DNA from: Saccharomycopsis fibuligera x Saccharomycopsis cf. fibuligera
Lineage: Eukaryota; Ascomycota; Saccharomycetes; Ascoideales; Saccharomycopsidaceae
Assembly (NCBI GenBank): GCA_001936135.1
Contig: CP012817.1
Span: 1,426,001-1,490,000, forward strand
Direction of reading: 5' to 3'
DNA length: 64,000 bases
Shown: positions 34,393 to 45,982 of the stretch, piece by piece
Position numbering within the stretch: the first letter of the stretch is position 1
Layout of the letters: each line of letters begins with the position of its first letter
The notes under the pieces: generated by a model
The model's input: only the letters and a program-made list of their open reading frames with translations
Told to the model about the DNA's origin: nothing
Databases searched by the model: none
Program-made: the position numbers and the translations under genes

Positions 34393-37320
34393 CTAATCGT
34401 AGTTCTTCTGTTTTGCCTTCTCGGCCATATTTTCTACTTTCGTGATATCCGCCTCTTCACTGTTGGAAATCTTATCTCTGATAGTCAACTCCTGCTTTAT
34501 TGAATCAGAACTATCAAACGTCGTTGCATAATTGCTCTTCATTCTTTTCTCCCACCAGTGCTTGTGTGAATCTTTGCCAAGATCCTGTAATGGTGTCGTG
34601 CTATTGAATGGGCCATCGTCGTCGTCATCATTGTCGTTACTATTTTGCTCGTCGTTGTCATTTTCTCTGGTTCCTCCATGGAGGGTCATTTTGGTAATGT
34701 ACTCGGGTTGGTTTTCATGTCTATTATCGCCAACTTCATCAGCATCACCACTTATATTTTGAGCATCCTCGGCATAGTTTTGAAGTTTTTCTCTTCGTTT
34801 ATTGGCAAAATATTCCTGTTCAAGTAATTGCTGATATCTACTCTTCTCCACATAATCTTCACCATGGGACTTTCTATTGCCGCCATAACTTCTTGCTCTT
34901 CTTCTTGTTGCGGGAGCAGAAGTGGTAAACTTGTAGTGACCACCAAGGACCAAATCTTTAGCTACCAATTCTCTAGTTCTACCTAATGACTCAATAGCCG
35001 CAACTCTTTCACACGTCTCATCCAACAAACTATCAAATCCTGGTTGTGAGCAAATTTCGTGAAATGCACGCATCATAGGCACGCTATCTGCTTTAACATG
35101 GGATGCAGAGTCAATAGTGAAGATGTTCATATTGTCGTATTTTTGAATATAATCTGGTCGTGTCATTACTTGCCTTGCACGCCATAATGGTAGCGATGGT
35201 AATTCATGGTCACGAAATACTGGCAATTCCATATTTCCGGCACCTACTGCAGCCGCTGCTTTGGCAGCTTTTGCTGCTTTGGCAGTTTCTGAATTATTTC
35301 CATTCAACAGATCGTTTGATAAATCATCCTCATTTTCGCTCTTTGCAGTCAAACTTTTAATTCTTTCTCTATCCATAGTTACCAACTCTTTCGCCAAAAG
35401 CATTGCAGAAGTAGAGAATTTGCCTGACTCCATCACATCATCATCCATCCCTTCACCAAGTAAACCGCACTGATTCAAAAACCAAGTCTTTTCCCGATCG
35501 ATGATTTCATGACTTGCAACAACCATGTTTTTTTGTTTTGCTACTTGAGCAAGATGTTGAGGTCTTCCACCAACAAGATCATAAATTCTATTAGCCAAAG
35601 CATCATCTAATTTCTCCCCAAAGTATCGATTTCTTGCGGTCTTGAGCGCCAGTAACGCTTGTTGACGATTCAAATCCTTAAAGCTAAGAACTTCCAATTT
35701 TGTGCCTAGACCTTTTAATCGTTCGTATAGCCAGTAATCATCAGAGTTGATAATCATCGTAACTAGTCCAGCACCACAAAGTTCTTCTGCCTTTTGCTGC
35801 AACAATTCAATCAAATTTATCCCTTGTTCATCATTTCTGATCAAATGAGCAGAATTGATAAATAGAATCAACGGTTTCTTGGTGCGTTTAACTCTACGGA
35901 TCGCCACTTGTTCCAACTTGCCAAATGCTCTCTCAATATCAAGAATTGCAGTGGTGTCTCTAGGTCCTCTAATGCTGAAAAGGGACCCGATGTAATCTTC
36001 AAAAAATTCAAAGTTTAAAGCTTTGCCTAATCTAATTCTGAAAATTTCGGGATCAGCATGAGCATCCATCGTGGTACAGTTTAAACCATTCACTTTACTG
36101 AAACTCTCCAACACAAGAGATGTCTTTCCAGTGCCCTTTTCGCCAATAAGCAAAAAATATCGTCCTTTAATCTTACCGCTAACAATATCATCCATCAATT
36201 TTTGTTCTGGTCGATACACCCAATTTTCCCCATCGTTGCTAGCTCGTTCATGAATAGCTAAGTCAAATGAAGTGTCACCAACGTCGAACGCTTTATCCAT
36301 CTTGTCCAAGACGTGGCTTTCGTAGGCACGGTGATATGTTAATCCAGCAGCAGCAAGAATAGCAACTGAGGCAAATGTAATTCCTGCGGTTTCTAAGCAC
36401 TTGAAAATGAATGAAACGAATCTTTTTTTACGTTCTTCCCACTTCCTTTTACGTTTTTGTTTTGGTGTTTCTTCTTCTTCTTCTTCTTCCTCCTCCTCGC
36501 TCTCTTCTTCCTCTTTTTCCTTTTGTTTCTGTTTTTGTTCTTGCTGTTCTTGTTGTTGTCTTTGGGCTTCTTTGTTCTGCTGTTCTGTGGTCATACTGCT
36601 CTGTCGGCTGTTGTTCAAATTGTTCTGTTGATCAAAATTCGGAGGAGAATTGTTAATGCTATTGCCATCATTTCCATCATTGCCTGAATCACTACCACTT
36701 AGACTTCCGCTAACTTCCGCACCACCAATAGTACCAGCCGTACCACCTGCCCCGATTTGATATGGGCTCCCGCTACCAACCCCCGCATCAACAACACCAC
36801 CGCCAGGTCCCGGCTTTTGATAAACTCGGTCTTTCTGCTCCACGAATTTTGTCTGTTTTACCACCTTATTCTCATTTTCTTTCTGCTTGACTTTTTTCTT
36901 GAGTTTTTTCTTCTCTTTGGCAAGTGAATCATTTTCCTCTTTTAAGTCTTCATTCTCGATGCCTTCAAGAGCGTCAAAGGGTAAGAGGGGATTAACATTA
37001 TTGGGGCTACTGCTATGGAATAATCGCGATTGGCATTGGAGTTGGTGATAAGGCTGCAAGCTGAGAAATTCCAGCCTTGATTGATGATGTGTAATTGAAG
37101 TAAATCTGTATTTATACTGTATATGTAATCTTGATGTTGATGATTGAGCTAATGCCAATGTTGACGTTACTAATGGTGTAAATGATTGTGACCTTGTAGA
37201 GGACCTTATTTTGCTGTTATTAGTATTACCGCTAACACCAGCAGCCTCAGCAGTAGCGCGGCGCAGGCAACAAGTTCCTCGGGCAACATTTGCTACTCTA
37301 TAGGCTGCAACCAGCACCAT
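34393..37320 (-). CDS. Mitochondrial AAA-type ATPase, fungal orphan family
   Basis: 975 residues, ATG at 37320. The N-terminus is Arg/Ala/Ser-rich (presequence-like) and is followed by a low-complexity region with Gln and a Glu run. One membrane span lies near 305-325 (ITFASVAILAAAGLTY). The nucleoside triphosphatase domain follows: Walker A GEKGTGKTS with Lys399, a Walker B-like strand KKPLILFINSAHLI near 480, and a sensor-like IINSDDYW. The later VGGRPQHLAQVAKQKN suits the lid and winged-helix part of ORC/Cdc6-like AAA proteins. A C-terminal 150 residues are Asp/Asn-rich. It seems to belong to a fungal family of inner-membrane AAA ATPases of unknown role. Yme2 also has an inner-membrane P-loop domain but I do not see its RNA-binding module. 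Confidence 0.78.
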   Translation of the reverse strand: MVLVAAYRVANVARGTCCLRRATAEAAGVSGNTNNSKIRSSTRSQSFTPLVTSTLALAQSSTSRLHIQYKYRFTSITHHQSRLEFLSLQPYHQLQCQSRLFHSSSPNNVNPLLPFDALEGIENEDLKEENDSLAKEKKKLKKKVKQKENENKVVKQTKFVEQKDRVYQKPGPGGGVVDAGVGSGSPYQIGAGGTAGTIGGAEVSGSLSGSDSGNDGNDGNSINNSPPNFDQQNNLNNSRQSSMTTEQQNKEAQRQQQEQQEQKQKQKEKEEEESEEEEEEEEEETPKQKRKRKWEERKKRFVSFIFKCLETAGITFASVAILAAAGLTYHRAYESHVLDKMDKAFDVGDTSFDLAIHERASNDGENWVYRPEQKLMDDIVSGKIKGRYFLLIGEKGTGKTSLVLESFSKVNGLNCTTMDAHADPEIFRIRLGKALNFEFFEDYIGSLFSIRGPRDTTAILDIERAFGKLEQVAIRRVKRTKKPLILFINSAHLIRNDEQGINLIELLQQKAEELCGAGLVTMIINSDDYWLYERLKGLGTKLEVLSFKDLNRQQALLALKTARNRYFGEKLDDALANRIYDLVGGRPQHLAQVAKQKNMVVASHEIIDREKTWFLNQCGLLGEGMDDDVMESGKFSTSAMLLAKELVTMDRERIKSLTAKSENEDDLSNDLLNGNNSETAKAAKAAKAAAAVGAGNMELPVFRDHELPSLPLWRARQVMTRPDYIQKYDNMNIFTIDSASHVKADSVPMMRAFHEICSQPGFDSLLDETCERVAAIESLGRTRELVAKDLVLGGHYKFTTSAPATRRRARSYGGNRKSHGEDYVEKSRYQQLLEQEYFANKRREKLQNYAEDAQNISGDADEVGDNRHENQPEYITKMTLHGGTRENDNDEQNSNDNDDDDDGPFNSTTPLQDLGKDSHKHWWEKRMKSNYATTFDSSDSIKQELTIRDKISNSEEADITKVENMAEKAKQKNYD

Positions 37321-38056
37321 TGAAATGTGGTATGGTCTATGACTAGTGAGTGAATAAGAAAAGAAATGAATTGACTAAGCGAGTGGAAATAATCGACAGG
37401 ACCTGGCTACTGTGGAACTGAATCTGTAATATATTGCGCCCACCAACTGAAATTGTTTACGTCCATCCCAGATTCCGTTTCACTCAGTTCAGTCAATTTG
37501 CTAAGTAAACAGTTTGCCAATGTTTTGGTTTTTGTTCTTTTTTTCTCTTTTCCATTTTGTTTGAATTACGCGCAGTGTGTTTCTGTATGTTTCTGTGTGT
37601 TTCTGTGTAGTGGGTACCACAATATGCTACTGTATGTAATATGTGTCGTTGTGATGTATGTTACTGCTTCTATAATATGATCTAAGCATATATGCAATAG
37701 TATGTATTTAGGCGTACTTATATGTAACATAGTACCTAATTGTGCATTTTATAACACCAATGTACATGATGCGGCAGCGGGAATAGAAAAGAAACTAAAA
37801 AATTCTGCATAAACAGTCAAAATCGATCTTCTGATCAGAGGACTCTAGCGACTCAAGTGCTTTTTTATAAATACTCAAAAATGTCTCACGTCACTATTTC
37901 TAACTGATCCTCTTTGATCTCTTTTGTCACTTTCAGCGTTCACTCCTGCCTATATTCATATTCAACTGCGCCAACATCACTACTATATACCGCACAATTT
38001 ATCATTATAATATAACGTACAAGTCAATCATCTTACCATTTTGACCTATCCACCCC
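37321..38056. promoter_or_regulatory. Divergent promoter region, ATPase / 261-residue gene
   Basis: 736 bp. It contains GTTTCTGTGT-type short repeats at about 37580-37607 but no recognised factor site. Confidence 0.6.
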
Positions 38057-38842
38057 ATGTTTGACGACTGCATTCCTATCCAGGATAAGAAGAGTCTTCA
38101 GCAAAGCGAACCCCTTTATCATCTTTCGCTCCCAGGTCAACTACGGCTCCCGCCAAACATTTACAACAATTTCTCTTTTGAAGATATTGAAAAGTCCTTC
38201 ATTTCCAAGGATGATGAAAATTTCCACAATATTTGGCGATTTGATAATTTAGTACCCGATCGCTCGAAACGGTTCTTTAACGAATTTCCGCGGGTTGGCT
38301 CAAATTGGGATAGTGAGCATCATACATACAACTCAGATTATAGTTTTATCTTGAAGTGGTTTCCGGCATTTTCGCAGAATTTGTTTATTGCAAACTGGCT
38401 CTTCCCGGACTTGGCTCAACAGTACTTTCCACAATCACAGGCTTCGTCGTCGCAACAAACTAGTCTCGGACCGGCAGTTATTGGCAAAACTCCAAGCAAG
38501 GAAAACACGCCCAAAGCCAACATTGAAGAAAACCTACACCACAATGAGCATAACAAAAAAGTTATCTTCAATGCTAATCCGGTACCTACAAAATTTGAAA
38601 GAAATCTATGCAGTAACTTGAAAGGAAATGGTCTATATAACCGCAAAGGATGTTGGTCCTGCTATATCGTCAGTAACAACACTATTGACTTAGAACATGA
38701 CGAGTTCGGGCCTAAATTTTTTGTGCGGTATGAAGATTGGAATAAGTGGAAAAAATTAATGAAGACAAAAGTGGCTGAGGCAGTGGAGAAGGATGATATG
38801 GAAAGAGCTGCTTTAATAAGGCGGATTTCCTACTCGGGATAA
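38057..38842 (+). CDS. Unassigned 261-residue protein
   Basis: ATG at 38057. Not recognised. It is rich in aromatic residues: NFSFEDIEKSF, NIWRFDNLVPDRSKRFFNEF, SFILKWFPAFSQNLFIANWL. A Ser/Gln/Asn-rich linker (about 125-175) separates this from a C-terminal part with GLYNRKGCWSCYIVSN and FVRYEDWNKWKKLMKTKV. The CWSC pair could bind metal or be oxidised, but there are only two clustered cysteines. No signal peptide or membrane helix is obvious. Composition and codon use look like a real gene. Probably a lineage-restricted protein. Confidence 0.75.
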   Translation: MFDDCIPIQDKKSLQQSEPLYHLSLPGQLRLPPNIYNNFSFEDIEKSFISKDDENFHNIWRFDNLVPDRSKRFFNEFPRVGSNWDSEHHTYNSDYSFILKWFPAFSQNLFIANWLFPDLAQQYFPQSQASSSQQTSLGPAVIGKTPSKENTPKANIEENLHHNEHNKKVIFNANPVPTKFERNLCSNLKGNGLYNRKGCWSCYIVSNNTIDLEHDEFGPKFFVRYEDWNKWKKLMKTKVAEAVEKDDMERAALIRRISYSG

Positions 38843-39174
38843 CTTGGCTACTTTGCTACAATAACTTCTACTCAATTGACTTTCTATATACTGCTAGACT
38901 CTTAGGCTCGCTACCAGTAATACACAATTTCCCTACTTTTGGAATTGTAGACTATTGTGGATTATGGATAAACTATGGTCTAATCAGGGTCTGATCCGAT
39001 GTTGAGCCTTTTGGGTCACGAGCTCTGTGCTCCGCGGCGCCGACAGCGCAAATTTTGCAAAAGCTCTGAACATCGGAGCTGAGGATATAGACATCGATGG
39101 ACTAGGTAACGCGGCTTCTTAATCGCCATTACAATCACCCCATCAACTGTACAACTAGCCTGCAATAGCATAAC
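38843..39174. other. Intergenic: ELP6 upstream region
   Basis: 332 bp. A locally GC-rich patch (about 39015-39055) precedes ELP6. Nothing specific recognised. Confidence 0.65.
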
Positions 39175-40341
39175 ATGACTTCCCGCCAAAAACAAGATCT
39201 AACTCTATTCAGTGACAACACCCTCATCTCCCCACAACTCCTTCAATCACAACATTATACTCCATCACTCGCCCTAATTACTGCCATCCAAGGAACTTCC
39301 CCACTATGGCTCACTAATGCGCTAACTGAACAACTCCTCTTTGGTAAATGTCGCCTAAACTCATCAGAATCAATAGCTACCACAAACTCTGCTGCCACTT
39401 CCACGTTCACGGAAACATCAACAAGAGAACCAATTTCCAATGATGCGATTAACGAAAAATTGCAAAACAGCAGGGAATCTAGTACGAAAGTGGTTTATGT
39501 TTCCTTTAGTAATAATTTGAATTATTATGCATATTATTTCAAACGGACCACAGGAATTGATTTGAATAGCAATGGCAACGGCAATAGTCTTTTGAATGAC
39601 AAATATTTTTTCATCAATTGTTTCGATGACTTATTCACTACGCTACTCAATAATGACATCTCTGAAGAATCCGTAATCAAGTTTTTCACCACACATATCC
39701 TCGACAAGATCACCTCAATTGCAAATTACAGTGAAAATAACAGCATTGTGGTGTTTTTAGAAAACCCCGAATTTCTCCTTTCCAGCACTTCCATAACTCC
39801 CTATTATCTCCTCAAACTCATTCACAAACTACAAAAATTAACTCAATTGACGTTCATAATCAACAGTATCGATCAACCATTGATTGACTTCAACACATAC
39901 AATTATATACAGTCTATTGAGTTCAAAGTCACAAAATTTTTATCCCACTTGGTGCACCGTTGTAATTTGGTTATTAATGTAAAGCCATTGAGCACCGGGA
40001 GGGCAGATGATGTTACGGGTAATGTAACAGTGTCGAGGGGGTTGATTGAATTGCAGACTGTTGATCCTGCTGATAATGGAACTCAAGTAATTTCAGCAAC
40101 ATCAGCAGAAGAAGGAGGAGTTTCGATCAATGGCACATTCAGGTCCAGATCAAGAGCAAATGGAAATGGAAATGAGAGCACATCATTGGCAGCGGTGATA
40201 AGCAATGCTAAAGCTAACGCAATAGCCTCAGGAAGAACACTAGTTGGCGGTGGTGGTAATGGTAAAAAAATAACTGTAGCGGAAAAAGAGTATTTGTTTC
40301 AAGTTAAGAAGGACGGGAATGTCGATTTGTTTTATAAATGA
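39175..40341 (+). CDS. ELP6: Elongator subunit 6
   Basis: 388 residues, ATG at 39175. Elp6 is one of the RecA-like Elp4-Elp5-Elp6 hexamer subunits of Elongator, which modifies the wobble uridine of tRNAs. Recognition comes from three blocks matching yeast Elp6 in order: RQKQDLTLFSDNTLI at the N-terminus, NVKPLSTGRADDVTGNVTVS near 270, and EYLFQVKKDGNVDLFYK at the very end. As expected for Elp6, no catalytic Walker A is visible. Two inserts (Ser/Thr-rich near 65-100, Gly/Asn/Ala-rich near 310-365) make it about 115 residues longer than the yeast protein. Confidence 0.92.
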   Translation: MTSRQKQDLTLFSDNTLISPQLLQSQHYTPSLALITAIQGTSPLWLTNALTEQLLFGKCRLNSSESIATTNSAATSTFTETSTREPISNDAINEKLQNSRESSTKVVYVSFSNNLNYYAYYFKRTTGIDLNSNGNGNSLLNDKYFFINCFDDLFTTLLNNDISEESVIKFFTTHILDKITSIANYSENNSIVVFLENPEFLLSSTSITPYYLLKLIHKLQKLTQLTFIINSIDQPLIDFNTYNYIQSIEFKVTKFLSHLVHRCNLVINVKPLSTGRADDVTGNVTVSRGLIELQTVDPADNGTQVISATSAEEGGVSINGTFRSRSRANGNGNESTSLAAVISNAKANAIASGRTLVGGGGNGKKITVAEKEYLFQVKKDGNVDLFYK

Positions 40342-40919
40342 AGAATTATTTAAATGAATGAATAAACGAATGAATGAATGAAGGAACGAATAGATTACTG
40401 AGTAAGTGAGTACGTATGCGAATTGGTTACTAGTATAGAAGGAAGGTGGGGTAAATGATTAAAATTGTGAAGTAAAGTACATAATTGTAGTATAAACAAT
40501 CTTTCAAGATGCAAGGATACTAAAACAGAAAGCATCACCGATCAAAACTAATGAGGACGATTAGCTGCATCCTAACAGCTGCTAGGCTATCCCAATATTA
40601 AGATGACACAACATATATTGAAAAAATTTTGTACTTTTTTTTTTTGTTCGAAATCATTATATTTTATAAAAGAATATTTAACCCGTATGTTCTTAAAGGA
40701 TTCAGCATGATAGTCTTAATAAACCAACTATTGATAAAATGCCAGTAACAAAAATAAATTTAGTTATATTATAGAATAGTAAACAATCTATGCATCTGTA
40801 GAAACATCTCAGAATGAATATGTTCTCTAACGGCGCAATTCAAAATCATTTTTAGCAATGTTAATGCTCGCTGTTGCCCTAATAATATGTAGGATGCATT
40901 AGTTTTGTCACTCACTTAT
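40342..40919. other. Convergent intergenic, ELP6 / ATM1
   Basis: 578 bp. GAAT-type short repeats follow the ELP6 stop (about 40352-40392). No gene recognised. Confidence 0.7.
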
Positions 40920-43163
40920 TCAGTTAACCACCGCTTCCTTTAACTTTTGCTTCTTTGCCTCGATTCTTTTTCTCTCCTTCTCGAGCAATTCTTCTTCCAA
41001 ATCCAAATTTTCCTGGATATTCCATAACTCACTATATAAGGATCCTTCCTGCTTCAACAACCCAAAGTGTGTTCCTTCTTCTTTCAACTTACCTCTCTCC
41101 AACACAATAATCTTATCTGAATCAGCAATCGTTCTCAACCGATGGGCAATGGATACAGAGGTAATGTTTCCCTCCAATCCTTCTTGTTCAAAAAGTGCTT
41201 TAATCTCCTTAAGTAACGCTTGCTCAGTATGTGTATCTAGTGCAGATGTGGCTTCATCGAAAAATGCAATTGGCGCCTTCTTGAGCAATAATCTAGCAAT
41301 GGCTAATCTTTGTTTCTCACCACCACTAATCATCATTCCTCGTTCACCAACAACGGTAGCCAAACCTTCTGGAGAATCTTCAATCAAAGTGTTAAGTTTG
41401 ACTTTGTTGATAATTGAACGAATTTCATCATCTTTGGCGTCAAGTCTGCCGTATCTTATATTTTCCAATATCGTGTCGTTGAATAATGGCGTTTCTTGAG
41501 GTACGACACCGATAGCTCTACGAAGACTGTCCAAAGTCATGGAACGAATATCCTGGCCATTGATAAGAATTCTCCCGCTATCCACATCATAGAAACGGAA
41601 AATTAATTTGAGTACGGTGGATTTACCACTTCCAGAAGGACCAACAATAGCTACTCTTTCTCCCGCAGGAATAGTAAAGGAGACATTGTCCAAAATTTTC
41701 CGATTCGGATTATATCCAAAACTGACATTTTCAAAAACGATTTCCGGTCCCTTAGTTAATGTAGGTAATGGCTTGGCATAAGGTAAATTTTGGATCTTGA
41801 TTGGTTGGTTATTCAAGCTAAAGAGTGTTTCCATATCAAGCAAAGACTGTTTCAATTCACGATACACCGAACCCAAAAAGTTCAACGGTACCGATAGTTG
41901 GAAAACTAATTGATTAATTAGCACCAAATCACCAACGGTCAAACTTCCATTAGCTACCCCATTACAAGCCATGTACATCATTGCCGTTAATGCTGAGGTA
42001 AAAATCAAATTCTGTCCACTGTTTAAAAATGCTAATGATGTAGCTACTTTAATTTGTGCATTTTGGTATTTCACCAACGCATCATTATACTTGCTTACTT
42101 GAAATGCTTCATTATTGAAATATTTCACGGCTTCATAATTAATCAATGAATCCAATGCCACACTAGCAGCCTGATTATCGGCCTTGTTGGCCTTGCGGCG
42201 GAATCCGGTTCTCCATGTGGTTGTCTTGATGGTAAAAATTGAATAAGCAAGCATTGTCAATAATGTCACTGTTGCGAACTGGCCACCATAATTATAAGTT
42301 AAGATACCACAAACCATGGAAATTTCAAAAGTGATAGGCAAGATATGGAACACCATTGCGGTTAATACGTACGAAATACCTTTAGTTCCTCGATCAATAG
42401 CTCTTGTTAAACCCCCAGTTTGCTTAGACAAATGGAAGCTCAAGTCAAGATTGAGTAAATGGGTGAAAGTGTCATTAGCGATTTTCTTAATTGCGGTTTG
42501 TGCAACCTTGGCAAAGATAGCATTACGCAATTCACCAAAAAGTACAGCACCAAATCTTGCACCACCATAAGCCACAATCAACCCACCAGCGATTGTGGTA
42601 ACTGTGCCGATTTCATTAAGCCAATCGATATTCATTGCATCGATGATACTTTTGAAGAAAAAAGGAACTTGCACATTAAGAAGTTTGGAAAAAACAAGCA
42701 TGGAAAGTGCGAGGATAACACGCACTTTGGCGTTGGTGTTTCCTTTGGGCCATAGCTTTCCGAGAAGCTCTTTAATTATATTAAGTTGGGGCACTGAGAG
42801 AGATAATAATTGCTGCTTTGGCTTGGCTTGTGGTTCAGGTTTTGGCAAATTACCCACCTTAATATCCTTGGGCAGTGGGTTCTGTTTTGGAAAGGGGGAT
42901 TTGGTCTTGGTATGGAATTTAGTGGAAAACATAACTGAAGCAGTTGGCTTGACATTCTGAAATGCATACATTCTACTAACAGTCCATGGTTTGCTGGCAC
43001 TTGATAATGAATTGTTTACTGTAGATCTGCTGAGGGTGCGATGAATATCAATAGATGATTCCCTCGGGGCAAACGTGTGCTGGACCCTAGCATGACAAGC
43101 TGTTGTAAAGCGCCGAGAAAGGCCTGCAGCGGAATGCCACAAGGACTTCTTGGGCAAGAGCAT
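40920..43163 (-). CDS. ATM1: Mitochondrial ABC transporter for Fe-S cluster export
   Basis: 747 residues, ATG at 43163. Atm1 is a half-size ABC exporter of the inner membrane that sends a sulfur (glutathione-linked) compound out for cytosolic Fe-S protein assembly. An Arg/Ser-rich presequence (first about 60) is followed by a six-helix membrane domain (about 150-450) with the family blocks [20 protein letters not shown] and [20 protein letters not shown]. The nucleotide-binding domain has Walker [10 protein letters not shown] (Lys514), signature [13 protein letters not shown], Walker [13 protein letters not shown] and the H-loop in SIAHRLRTI. The C-terminus is a Lys/Glu coiled coil. Length suits the family (yeast 690). 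Confidence 0.97.
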   Translation of the reverse strand: MLLPKKSLWHSAAGLSRRFTTACHARVQHTFAPRESSIDIHRTLSRSTVNNSLSSASKPWTVSRMYAFQNVKPTASVMFSTKFHTKTKSPFPKQNPLPKDIKVGNLPKPEPQAKPKQQLLSLSVPQLNIIKELLGKLWPKGNTNAKVRVILALSMLVFSKLLNVQVPFFFKSIIDAMNIDWLNEIGTVTTIAGGLIVAYGGARFGAVLFGELRNAIFAKVAQTAIKKIANDTFTHLLNLDLSFHLSKQTGGLTRAIDRGTKGISYVLTAMVFHILPITFEISMVCGILTYNYGGQFATVTLLTMLAYSIFTIKTTTWRTGFRRKANKADNQAASVALDSLINYEAVKYFNNEAFQVSKYNDALVKYQNAQIKVATSLAFLNSGQNLIFTSALTAMMYMACNGVANGSLTVGDLVLINQLVFQLSVPLNFLGSVYRELKQSLLDMETLFSLNNQPIKIQNLPYAKPLPTLTKGPEIVFENVSFGYNPNRKILDNVSFTIPAGERVAIVGPSGSGKSTVLKLIFRFYDVDSGRILINGQDIRSMTLDSLRRAIGVVPQETPLFNDTILENIRYGRLDAKDDEIRSIINKVKLNTLIEDSPEGLATVVGERGMMISGGEKQRLAIARLLLKKAPIAFFDEATSALDTHTEQALLKEIKALFEQEGLEGNITSVSIAHRLRTIADSDKIIVLERGKLKEEGTHFGLLKQEGSLYSELWNIQENLDLEEELLEKERKRIEAKKQKLKEAVVN

Positions 43164-44656
43164 TCTTATGGCTGTTTGGAGGAGGCAGTTCTTGGATATT
43201 TAATGTAATTGAGTAGTTGTATCAATATTAACATATTAATGTCCTTAAGATTGTCGATGGTGATACGTGTTACGAGCCCTGTGAAGTGTCGGGATTAGAA
43301 GCGGTCATTTGCCATGACGAATCTTGAGGATTCTGCCATTGGACAAGAATGCTGAAACGAAGAACAGTCAGTAGACTGCCGTTATTGACTAGCGAGAAGT
43401 AAGAAGCGTCTAGTGTGTACTAATATATGATGAGTGAATACACATTTACGTTAAATGAGGTAAAACGGCAGCTTGTGCTTAGTTTAGTGACCTCAAAGTG
43501 TAGTGAATATAGAATTTTGAGGGTAGTTAATATTTTCACTACAACCAAAATCAAAGCCACTAAATACGGGAGCTCTCACAATTTGAAATCAACTAGCCAA
43601 CGTAGTCTGAAGCAGTACACCAGTAATCCTCTTGCCTTATAGAGAATCTAACCACAACTTTCAGGCCCGAGCTTTGATTTGTTGAATTAGACTTTCCAAG
43701 GCAGCAGCCGATACGTAGATTGTCTTCAATTTAGACAACGTAGCTAATTTTTCAATATCACTCTCAATAGTTTATGTGATATGCAAGTCAAAAACTTTGA
43801 GTTAATTTGAGGGAAGATCTACCCGAAACAACTTCAAGCTAAACTGGGATCAATCAAGTTGGTTAATAGGTACACATTTCGCACGCTTGCAATAAGGGTA
43901 TGCTGTTTTAAATGGTAAACAATATTATCAACGGTTGTGAAGCTCCACAGAGTCGGAAGCGAATATTAAAACGAACGAGTTTCATAGTGCTATCTATATG
44001 TTTGCTTTCGAAGTTTCATTTGTACCGGAAGATAACTTGTGTATTCAAATCTTGCAAACGCTTCTACCTTTTACTATGCGAACCCGGCATATTACGAATC
44101 AAATATGCGAAATCTGTGTATTTATAAAAGCGCCTAGCTTTCAGATGACATATTACCGAACTAAATGAAAACACTAATGTGTTTAGACAAGATCTAACTT
44201 AGAGGGGTGCAGGGTTTTTAATATCTGCATTTAATTTGGGAGGGCCATTTTGGTTATTATCACTGACTTCACTGTAAATATCGATGATTTATTTTTTAAC
44301 CCCTAATGAACAAAACAATGTATAAATTTAAGAAACTAAGCCAACCAAATCAGTCGTAAGCATACAATATCTATGGACTGCTGGTACAAATCGAAGAATG
44401 AGGCTTGCAGTAATAATGTTGAAGCTTATAAGTCTGAATTATCACATGGCGTAAATTTATACATATTATCACTATTTGTATTTGATGCCGTCCTTATGAA
44501 TTTCAATAGCACCGTTTTCCTCAATCTTAAGATAACGCTATCCATAACTGACATACCGTCTTCTAAAATTCCTCACTATCAAGTTTATGTCCCAGTAGTG
44601 TGCTTCAATCCCATTATATACACTTTTTTCTTTGACTTTATTTCTAGCAACGTCCC
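43164..44656. other. Intergenic: ATM1 upstream region and MRM1 3' flank
   Basis: 1.5 kb between two minus-strand genes, long for one yeast promoter. Short frames here lack coding character and no tRNA box A/box B pair was found. Confidence 0.65.
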
Positions 44657-45982
44657 TTAATTACCGTGCAAAAACTGATGCATAAGCAAACTTCCAGCAA
44701 CACTCACATTCAATGAATCCACCACTGAGCTACCATCATTCACATCTTCACGGTAACTTTCCACCAGCACCACATAATCACTACGACTCAAAATATTCTT
44801 TCTAATCCCTTTGCCTTCAGATCCAAGCACCAATATACATGGATGCACCGTAAGTAGATCTTTTAAACTATCACTATCTATAGCCTTTTCCATGCTGCTT
44901 TTTGCATCCTGGCTGGATTGCAATTGCGTTACGCCAGCACTAACAAACCTCCAACCATTAGCTTGACTTTCCAGCATGAACGTCATTGGTTTGTGAGTAG
45001 CATACAAATCCATTAATTCGAGAGCGCCACTAGAAGCTTTAGCCACCACACCATTTAATGGGGCTGAATTTTTTGCAGTAACAACCACAAAATCAGCACC
45101 CAAGAAATATGCTGATCTGATAATGGCTCCCAAATTGTATGGATCAGTGACTTCATCAATAAACACACCAAAAGGGTTAAATACCACTTCATCAGTACTG
45201 CTAATCTTATTAGTTTTTGCATTTTTATTCAACAATATTTTTTCCCGGACAACTTGCTTTGTTACTGGTTCAACAATCCCGCCTAACTCATCTTCGAACA
45301 CATCATATTCAGTATGCTGCAAATCTCTATTGTTAACCACTGGTCCCAATTTTTTCAACTCGGATAACTCCAAAGGTCTAGTCTCCAAAACCACCCCATT
45401 ATGCGGATTATAATTACTCAAAATGTTTAACCGATGTTTATCCACCTGCTCCACATATATGCCTCTTTTTTTGGCCAATTGAACAATCTTGTCATCTTGT
45501 CCACCAGTACCTTGCAAAAGCAATCGAGCATACGAAATTCGCTTATTTGCCTGTAGGGCGGCAAGCACCGCAGAAGTCCCATAAACGAATTCACTTAACG
45601 GATTACTGAACGAATCAACATAACTATCGCCCAGCCTTCTACGACTTCTGGCCGTTTGTCTACTTTGCTGCTGCTGTTGTTGTTTCTCTTCTTGTTCTTT
45701 AAGCTTGTATTGTTGATGACGGATATATGCTGGATCTTCATTACGGTTTTTGATCTGTTGAGCATGAATATGTGCATATTTGGTACGGAAAAATGTGTCT
45801 TTATCTTGTCCAGCGCGTTCCCAAGCTTTTTGAGGACGTTGTGGGAAGTTACGGTCAAATGAAGCGTTTTTCTTGAATTGAGTGGTGTCGAGTGGTTTGG
45901 ATCTTGACTTGTTGTAATACTGGGTCGCCGAGGTGGTAAATTGGCGGAGCGGAGGGGTGTTTGTGATAACTTTCCGAAGCAT
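44657..45982 (-). CDS. MRM1: Mitochondrial 21S rRNA 2'-O-ribose methyltransferase
   Basis: 441 residues, ATG at 45982. Mrm1 (Pet56) methylates a universally conserved guanosine in the peptidyl-transferase loop of the mitochondrial large rRNA. The SpoU/TrmH (SPOUT) domain is shown by FVYGTSAVLAALQANKRI (substrate-binding part, near 130), DPYNLGAIIRSAYFLGADF, NGVVAKASSGALELM, ILVLGSEGKGIRKNI (motif 2) and LNVSVAGSLLMHQFLHG (motif 3) at the end. Catalytic Asn and Arg candidates lie in NLGAIIRSA. The N-terminus is a likely presequence, followed by a Gln-rich segment. It shares a 297 bp bidirectional promoter with MRP51 and is two genes from HIS3. Confidence 0.96.
   Translation of the reverse strand: MLRKVITNTPPLRQFTTSATQYYNKSRSKPLDTTQFKKNASFDRNFPQRPQKAWERAGQDKDTFFRTKYAHIHAQQIKNRNEDPAYIRHQQYKLKEQEEKQQQQQQSRQTARSRRRLGDSYVDSFSNPLSEFVYGTSAVLAALQANKRISYARLLLQGTGGQDDKIVQLAKKRGIYVEQVDKHRLNILSNYNPHNGVVLETRPLELSELKKLGPVVNNRDLQHTEYDVFEDELGGIVEPVTKQVVREKILLNKNAKTNKISSTDEVVFNPFGVFIDEVTDPYNLGAIIRSAYFLGADFVVVTAKNSAPLNGVVAKASSGALELMDLYATHKPMTFMLESQANGWRFVSAGVTQLQSSQDAKSSMEKAIDSDSLKDLLTVHPCILVLGSEGKGIRKNILSRSDYVVLVESYREDVNDGSSVVDSLNVSVAGSLLMHQFLHGN

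Noticed and set aside
34393-37320. Assignment of the AAA ATPase as YME2
   Set aside because: Inner-membrane P-loop architecture is similar but I see no RNA-binding module and the Walker A context differs.
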